Of a stretch of DNA of 64,000 nucleotides, positions 58,607 to 64,000 are shown piece by piece. This DNA comes from Emmonsiellopsis sp. PD_33. Lineage: Eukaryota; Ascomycota; Eurotiomycetes; Onygenales; Ajellomycetaceae. Position 1 is the stretch's first letter; every line of letters starts with the position of its first letter. Below the pieces are notes generated by a model. The model saw only the letters and a program-made list of their open reading frames with translations. It ran no database searches and was not told the origin of the DNA. The DNA is taken from the NCBI GenBank assembly GCA_032988165.1, contig JANTQF010000002.1, positions 62,001 to 126,000 of the forward strand, in the 5' to 3' direction. The position numbers and the translations under genes are program-made.

Positions 58607-60757
58607 TTACTGTATATAATCAAGAGAATCTGCATTCCCATTGGTAAACTGTGTCTTGCCATTAAGAAACTGTGCCTCCTCCCCCCCATATTGCATTGAA
58701 TCACCTGTAGGAGGCCTGGAACTTACTGTGCTCCTGCTACAGACCTTATATCTGAACTCTCTGAGATGTTGAAGCCACCCAGGATCTTTCAACCTATTTT
58801 GAATCATATAGAAAACACCCTGTGGTATATTAAGCCTGTATAATTCCTCCTCAGGCAGTTTGTGGATCATATCCAACTCAAAGACCTCCTATTCAAACAT
58901 GTCTTTTGCATCTCTAAGGGAATCTGCACATATTGGCTGTTTGGTGATGAGCCAGTTAAAATATTTGTCTCTAATACAGTCAGCTAGAGAGCCCAGTGTT
59001 AGCAGAGAACTGCTGGGTACTGGAAGCTCAGGTTCTTGAGGGGGGGGGGATATCAATGGCAGTTTGAGAGGTAGATTGATTGAAGACTTCATAGGACTTA
59101 TTAGATTTAATAGATATAGGGGGTTCAGCACAGCTGGCAGGTTAGCAGGCAGGTTAAATGGTGAATTAAATGGAGTGAATGGATCTAGTAAAGGATATAG
59201 TGGATATAGAGAGTAGAGAGGTCTTCTACCTGACATCTCTATCAAACATCTCATCATTATGATGTTCATCAAATTACTCATTCCATTTACCACAGGCACT
59301 GTAGGTGCTGCAGGAGTACTCAGAGGAAAGATAACAGCTAGCATATTAAGCTGTATAGATGGTTTTGAAGCCTCAGTGACAGCTTCAGTAGTCTTTTTTG
59401 AGAATTTTGGATCTTGTTCAAGTAGTCTTTTAATGAGACTACAGCCTGGGACCTGTAATGTGGCCTTATCATTTATTATATTGAACACCCAGGTACTGAT
59501 CTTGCTATTAACCATTGGAATATAGTTGTCAGATGGTGAGAGCCAGCAGATTCCCTTATCATAATTCCTGCAGTTTAAATGCTGACATTGCCATTACTTC
59601 TCTATCTCCCTGCTCAATTGACTGAGCTTATCCTCTTTCTCACATTTAGTCTTCAACTTGATGTGTTATTTGGTGGTAGTAGTGACCTAAGAGGTAGAGA
59701 TCTCTGCAGTATTCTCTGCAGTATTCTCATTGTCAGCTGCATCTGCAACATGAGGTGATTTCACTAGCTGTGTAGGAGATTCCAGATTGTTTTTGATGTC
59801 TTTTGTGTGTTTTTTAGAGGTCAGCTTGGTTAACTATACAGTCTCTGCCTCTACAACTGTAGCTGCAGCTGCTATGGCCTCAGCATCAATAATTTCCCCC
59901 CTGAAATATGTCACCAATTCAATCTTGAAGCTCTTGCTACCACTCTCCCTATATTACTCTAGCAGTGGGTGGATCTGATCACTGTCATACTGGGTGTTGA
60001 AGATGAGTGTATCTTCTATTTTTTACTTACTTTCAGAGCAGATTATAATTGTATGGTTAAATCTTGCCTTCTTCTCTGAGTTATTTTCATTTCATTGCTT
60101 TAAGATTCTATGAGCATCAACCTCTATGCAGGCCAGTGACACCATCCTGTCTGTAGAGCAGAGCTTGAATATGGAGAATATAGGGATCTTTTCACCTACT
60201 ATTATAACACATCAATGGAGGCTGAATGAGATAAATCCTTCATTGTCATTACTCAAAACCTGACTGATATCAGGGTGGGAAGGGCTATATTAAGTCTCTA
60301 GCTCTGGCTCTGGCAGTGGTGATGACATAGCAAATAATGCCTCATACTCTAGTGTTGGCAACATCTGCAGGGATGATTCTCACTCAAGGGACTGGTCCTC
60401 TGATGATGAAGAGGATTCCATATAGGAGGAAGAGGCCTCTTTCTCCTCATCCTTCTCATCCTCCTCCTTATCTGCCTCATCATCCATGTTCACTGTTATA
60501 ATGGCTGCTGGGTTGAGGAATCAAATCCACAGTGATGGCATGGAAGTGGTCTGAACTGCCTGCAGGGCAGCCTTCTACCTCCTTGGTGCAGGCTTTCTCT
60601 TTGCAGGCCTGTTGATGGCCTTCATGGTGGCTGCATTCTGCAGGGTCCCCTTCACAGCAGCTACCATGTTCAGGGTGGCCTTTGCACCACTGTGAGGGTG
60701 TGTTTTACAGGTTTTTGGGGCATTTGAATGGTGGGAACAGGTCTTTGAGGTAGGCAT
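58607..60757 (-). pseudogene. Second transposon-borne reading frame, unknown function, decayed by in-frame stops
   Basis: From the ATG at 60757 one minus-strand frame continues to the stop at 58607, 717 codons, with about thirteen internal stops and no frame change; separate open pieces at 60575-60793, 58889-59515 and 58607-58876 all share that frame. The N-terminus is basic with INRPAKRKPAPRR. An acidic, Ser-rich segment follows (EEDEKDEEKEASSSYMESSS). A Cys/His cluster CQHLNCRNYDKGICWL then leads into IPMVNSKISTWVF. The last part is Pro/Leu-rich, then helical (EEELYRLNIPQGVFYMIQNR). I recognise no named family; the Cys cluster with a following Trp is reminiscent of short zinc-binding modules in fungal hypothetical proteins. 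It converges on the transposase, about 30 bp apart at the ends. Confidence 0.75.
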
Positions 60758-60850
60758 CTTAAAAAGAGGTGGATATAGAGCAATTATGTGCAAAAAATGG
60801 AGTCAAAAACACATGTTTTGGTGGGTAGAAAGGTTTGTTGATTTTTATCA

Positions 60851-60953
60851 TCTCTATTTTCTATGCTGGGTGGGAATGACATGTGTTTTTTTGGTGTGTG
60901 TTTCCACCAAGGGCCGAATCATGCGACTTTCGCAAGGTTTTTGAAAACAACAA
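60851..60953 (-). repeat. Right terminal inverted repeat of the transposon
   Basis: Inverse counterpart of 57442-57544. A further short inverted block (CCTTTCTACCCACC type) lies just inside both arms, at about 57552-57565 and 60820-60835. Confidence 0.9.
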
Positions 60954-61386
60954 TACAACACGGCCGGTAGGCAAGATTAAAGGAGATATCTGGGTCGCGG
61001 AAAACATGGCAGTGTCATGAAGGCCACACTCCATCCTCCAGATTCTGGCGTGAACTTGTCGCATGTTGATGCTAAAGGAAAAATGCGCCAAGGAACCTTG
61101 GGGAAGATTTTGGACTCGACCACGTGACCCTGCTTCTGGCAGCCCAGGTCTCAGGGGCAAACTCCGGAATTCTACAGGGGACGGCAGCAGTTAGAAAGAG
61201 GCGATGTGGCATTGATGGGAAATGGTGGGAAGATGAAATATAAGACAGATTTTGATCCGTGCATTAAGACTATTTCAACTGCAGTTATATTCGAAAACTG
61301 GACTGCTATAAATCTTCCTAGCGCTGCCTATGCATTCCCATAACGCCCAACTCCCGGGTACAAATACACTGTGGGGTTTCCGCATA
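60954..61386. other. Spacer between transposon and SF3B2 3' end
   Basis: 433 bp with normal CpG content, containing the SF3B2 3' UTR and the sequence that lay next to the insertion site. No gene seen. Confidence 0.5.
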
Positions 61387-63147
61387 TCATCGCTTGCTTC
61401 GTCGCTCTTCATCTTTCTTTAGTCGTTTCCGGCTCTCGCTGGCAATCATATCGCTGAGGTCCTCCTGGAAACCCCAGTTTGGATTGTTCTCCTGCTGTCT
61501 TTGCGCTTCATACAAGTTCTTCAAGTTGTCCTTGTTGATTCCATCATGCGCCTGCAACGCGTCCGGATCCACGGAGACATCCACATCTCCAGGCTTCTTG
61601 CGTTTTCGGCTCTGGTCTTCTGAACCGAGGACAGGAAGATTACTCTGTGCTGCTTTGAGATCATAGGCCCGATCACCTCCGAAAAATCCCTGGACCTGGG
61701 TTTGTTGCTCTGGGATGACCTGGTACGCAGACCTAGGATATGCGGACTCCTCGGTCTCCGTTCCACGATGATGTTTCCGAACGTCGAACTCGCCCACAAC
61801 ACTTTCAGCGCCACCAAATTCCGAGGGCATCGCAGAAGCCATACCGCTTGGCGTTTCCAATCCACTCGGAGTCTGTAATCCGGTTCCTCCCTCTTCTTCC
61901 TCTTCCTCTTCTTCCTCCTCTTCACTCTCCTCCTCTTCTGATTCCTCCTCTGGTGGCTGTAACTCTCCCCAGAGATCCTTCTCCACGGGCTCACCCTGCT
62001 GTACATTTTGCTGTGTTTGCAGTACACCGAAAATGTCGCCCCCGTATAACGGACGGTTGTGTTCGTCAACGGGCGGCTTGCCATACCCGCCAGGGTGGTA
62101 TCCCCACATGGCGCCGGGTGGGGGTGGAGCATTTAAGCCCGGAATTTTGAGTGCGGGATATGACGGAGGAGGCCCGAATCGCTGCTGGTTTATAAGCCAG
62201 GGGGGAGGGGCACCGGGAGGGATGTTGAGGGCTTCTTTTAATTCATCGCTCAGTTCGCCAGGTCTGAGGTGTCGTAAGTTTGTTTCATATTCTTTGCCTT
62301 CGTAGTACACCTCGCCATATCGAGTTAATTCAGGTTTGGTTTGGAATCGGAAAAATGCTTCGTAGAGCTTCTGGTAATCAATATCCAATCTCCCCATCTT
62401 CGGCTGTACACGTTCGCGTTGTTTTTGTTTAAGTGTCGCTTGCTCCTGTTTCTCCATAGCAGCGTCACGCATTTCAGCGATACCTGTCTCTTGTATGAAT
62501 TTTGGTAGGGCAAATGGGGGTTTCTCCACGCCTCTTTTGGACGAGAGATATTCGCGCTTCAATGACCAGTGGGCGGGTACTGGCACAACATTTCGATAGG
62601 CCTTGATGTGAACTAAAAGACGAGGATCCGAAGCTGATGTATCCGTCCAATCCACGGTTTCCGGTTTGCGAACCAAGGCTTTCAACTCTGCAACCGACAA
62701 TTTGTTCATCTCTTTGCGCTTCTTCTTAGATATCTTGGGGCCGGAAGTTTCCTCCTCCTCGTCTGGAATATCATCATCATCATCAAAATAGACCTCGGGC
62801 TTATCGATCTCCTTGGACGAAGCTTCTTCAGTTTCGCGCTGCTCAAACTTCCCGATTACATCTCTGTACATTTCAAACAAGGGGTCGACCGAATCGTAGA
62901 TGTTTTCGGGCTCAACCGGCGCATCGTTACCCTTCTCCGCTGGCGCGACATCTTGCTTGTCTTGAGTCTCGGTTTGGGGTTTGGCATCCGACGCGGGAGA
63001 ATCTTCGCTGGATTTTACGGCAGTCTGTCGCGGAATCAGCACTCGTATACTAGAGATTGTTAAAGGCAGACATACCCCGTTCTTTTGCGCCTTGCGCTTC
63101 GCCCTTCTCAGTTGGTTTTTAGTCGGCTTCGCAACTGCGGCAGGCAT
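61387..63147 (-). CDS. SF3B2: Splicing factor 3B subunit 2 (SF3B2 / SAP145 / Cus1)
   Basis: Two exons, 63076-63147 and 61387-63024, make 569 residues. The basic start MPAAVAKPTKNQLRRAKRK is typical. The DUF382 core includes PETVDWTDTSASDPRLLVHI, KAYRNVVPVPAHWSLKREYL and GVEKPPFALPKFIQETGI (about residues 155-220). The PSP domain contains LRHLRPGELSDELKEAL with PPPWLINQQRFGPPPSYP (about 275-320). A Glu-rich run and a C-terminal Lys/Arg tail end it. The protein bridges U2 snRNP to the branch site in SF3b with SF3B4 (family knowledge). The 51 bp intron 63025-63075 (donor GTATGT, acceptor ACAG) is a stopless multiple of three, so an unspliced frame also exists; the spliced form restores the family's N-terminal continuity. 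Confidence 0.94.
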   Translation of the reverse strand: MPAAVAKPTKNQLRRAKRKAQKNGVCLPLTISSIRVLIPRQTAVKSSEDSPASDAKPQTETQDKQDVAPAEKGNDAPVEPENIYDSVDPLFEMYRDVIGKFEQRETEEASSKEIDKPEVYFDDDDDIPDEEEETSGPKISKKKRKEMNKLSVAELKALVRKPETVDWTDTSASDPRLLVHIKAYRNVVPVPAHWSLKREYLSSKRGVEKPPFALPKFIQETGIAEMRDAAMEKQEQATLKQKQRERVQPKMGRLDIDYQKLYEAFFRFQTKPELTRYGEVYYEGKEYETNLRHLRPGELSDELKEALNIPPGAPPPWLINQQRFGPPPSYPALKIPGLNAPPPPGAMWGYHPGGYGKPPVDEHNRPLYGGDIFGVLQTQQNVQQGEPVEKDLWGELQPPEEESEEEESEEEEEEEEEEEGGTGLQTPSGLETPSGMASAMPSEFGGAESVVGEFDVRKHHRGTETEESAYPRSAYQVIPEQQTQVQGFFGGDRAYDLKAAQSNLPVLGSEDQSRKRKKPGDVDVSVDPDALQAHDGINKDNLKNLYEAQRQQENNPNWGFQEDLSDMIASESRKRLKKDEERRSKR

Positions 63148-63716
63148 GTTGGAAGGGCTCGTCGATGCGGTTCTTGGGATCGAGCGAGTTTGGACCGCGT
63201 TATCGTGTGGACACGCAAGCTCAAGTGACCGAGCCTAACTCATGCAGAAATTATCAGATATCGAATCGCGCAATATCTGTTTTGAAGATCGATAGCGAAA
63301 TCGTGGAATACCGTTGTCTTAAAGATGTGTTTGTTGGATGCATCAACTTTCGAGTGAGGCAAAGACCAGCCGATCTCACCAAGTCCATATCACGTGACTG
63401 TGAACCCGCTTCAGGGTCGCAGCGCCTGGGCTGGAGGATAAGGCACAACGCTCTACAGCGGCTTGCTCCATAAATAAATTAAGAGTAGTTGTAGAATATC
63501 TGAAGAGCCCGAAAGGCCTTGTATGGATTTATGATCGCTAGCCGTCTAAAAATACAAATTCCTAAGCAAACCCAGAATGCTCCGCTTAACCGCCCAAACG
63601 TAACCCATTGTAAAATGTGCAGAAAGAAAATATCGTGTTGCCCAGATATAAATATCAGTGTGCCGCCATAGAGCCCCCACGTATTATGAACAGACAGGCG
63701 GATGTAGAGTCGTCCG
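63148..63716. promoter_or_regulatory. SF3B2 promoter and mS33 3' flank
   Basis: About 570 bp between two minus-strand genes. The part near 63148 is the SF3B2 upstream region. Nothing else is supported. Confidence 0.5.
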
Positions 63717-64000
63717 TTATCTCTTTTTGGCGGATCGCGATTCTTTGAGGAAGCAAAAAAAGTCAGTCTGGACATCTAGACATGTAACGGGGGATTGTAG
63801 GGGATTCTTACCGGCAGCGGTACGTTTCTTCTTGGGAGCACCCTTCCCACGGACCTTCAATCTGTATTTCAGTGTCAGTCAACGATGATCCTCCCCGTCT
63901 TTTCGGCATTGGTTCACGCACTTTTCTAGACCTTCCAGTCGCTCATCCTCCTCCGGGTTGTAGACCTCTAATCCAAGATGCTTATATGCATCCTGCAATT
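63717..64000 (-). CDS. RSM27: Mitochondrial small-subunit ribosomal protein mS33 (Rsm27), partial at right edge
   Basis: The last three exons are visible: 63922 to beyond 64000, 63812-63861 and 63717-63742. They encode LQDAYKHLGLEVYNPEEDER, LEGLEKLKVRGKGAPKKKRT and AAESRSAKKR before the stop. The RGKGAPKKKRTA signature is characteristic of MRPS33/Rsm27, a small protein of the mitochondrial ribosome head. The N-terminal half lies outside the window. Introns use GTGCGT and GTAAGA donors. The final exon is only 26 nt and codes for the last residues and stop. Confidence 0.85.

Larger units (their letters stand above)
57442..60953. mobile_element. 3.5 kb Tc1/mariner-type DNA transposon with ~103 bp terminal inverted repeats and TA duplication
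   Basis: The left end 57442-57544 and the reverse complement of the right end 60851-60953 match across about 103 bases with a handful of C/T and G/A differences, for example TTGTYGTTTTCAAAAACC at the tips. A TA dinucleotide lies immediately outside both ends (57440-57441 and 60954-60955), the target of this superfamily. Inside are a plus-strand transposase relic (57591 to ~58578) and a convergent minus-strand second frame (60757 to ~58607). Between about 57525 and 60910 I find a single CpG (near 57723), while the flanks have normal CpG. This fits a methylation-deamination or RIP-like process. The copy is complete in structure but dead in coding. Confidence 0.92.

Noticed and set aside
1..64000. 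tRNA, rRNA, CRISPR arrays, bacterial operons or viral insertions
   Set aside because: No cloverleaf with paired A and B boxes, no rRNA-like sequence, no regularly spaced repeats, and all recognisable proteins are fungal nuclear genes or one DNA transposon.

Overview
The window is nuclear DNA from a filamentous ascomycete. Genes are dense and on both strands. They are split by many short introns of about 48-130 bp with GTANGT/GTGAGT donors, CTRAY branch sites and YAG acceptors, and their products read as orthologues of Aspergillus-type proteins. Eurotiomycetes, most likely Onygenales, is my inference. It rests on protein style, roughly 48-50% GC genes with AT-rich spacers, and a transposon almost empty of CpG, as reported for repeats of dimorphic Onygenales. 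No bacterial, viral or organellar genes, CRISPR arrays, rRNA or confident tRNA genes were seen. Exon structures were worked out by hand from splice sites and protein continuity; every complete model has a spliced length divisible by three.

Layout. 1-16 kb: a WD40 protein cut by the left edge, a peroxisomal PMP47/ANT1-type carrier, the Rab GTPase Ypt1, an M1 aminopeptidase (APE2 type), divergent from it the TFIIH subunit Ssl1/p44, and a protein with the KPWE motif of the PEX39/C6orf226 family. 16-28 kb: a Pumilio RNA-binding protein, a predicted secreted alpha/beta hydrolase and a triose-phosphate-transporter-like membrane protein. 29-43 kb: the 75/78 kDa subunit of complex I, an HSL-type hydrolase, an XRCC4-like NHEJ factor, divergent from it an HNH-domain protein, and Byr4/Bfa1, a septation/mitotic-exit GAP subunit. 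42.9-51.1 kb: a stretch of more than 8 kb with no gene I can support. 51-57 kb: a fungal protein carrying an integrase-like HHCC zinc-binding domain, the HDEL receptor Erd2, and an SR/RS-rich protein. 57.4-61 kb: a 3.5 kb Tc1/mariner-type transposon with TA target-site duplication. 61-64 kb: splicing factor SF3B2 and the end of mitochondrial ribosomal protein mS33.

The genes are mainly housekeeping functions (respiration, secretory traffic, transcription/repair, splicing, peroxisome, cell cycle) with no operon-like logic. The most unusual items are four. The transposon carries a second, convergent long reading frame of unknown function that has decayed only by stop codons in one frame, while the whole element has lost its CpG. 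The HHCC zinc-binding gene lies downstream of the gene-poor stretch. The HNH gene is paired head-to-head with an NHEJ factor. A 135 bp inverted-repeat unit sits at about 34 kb.
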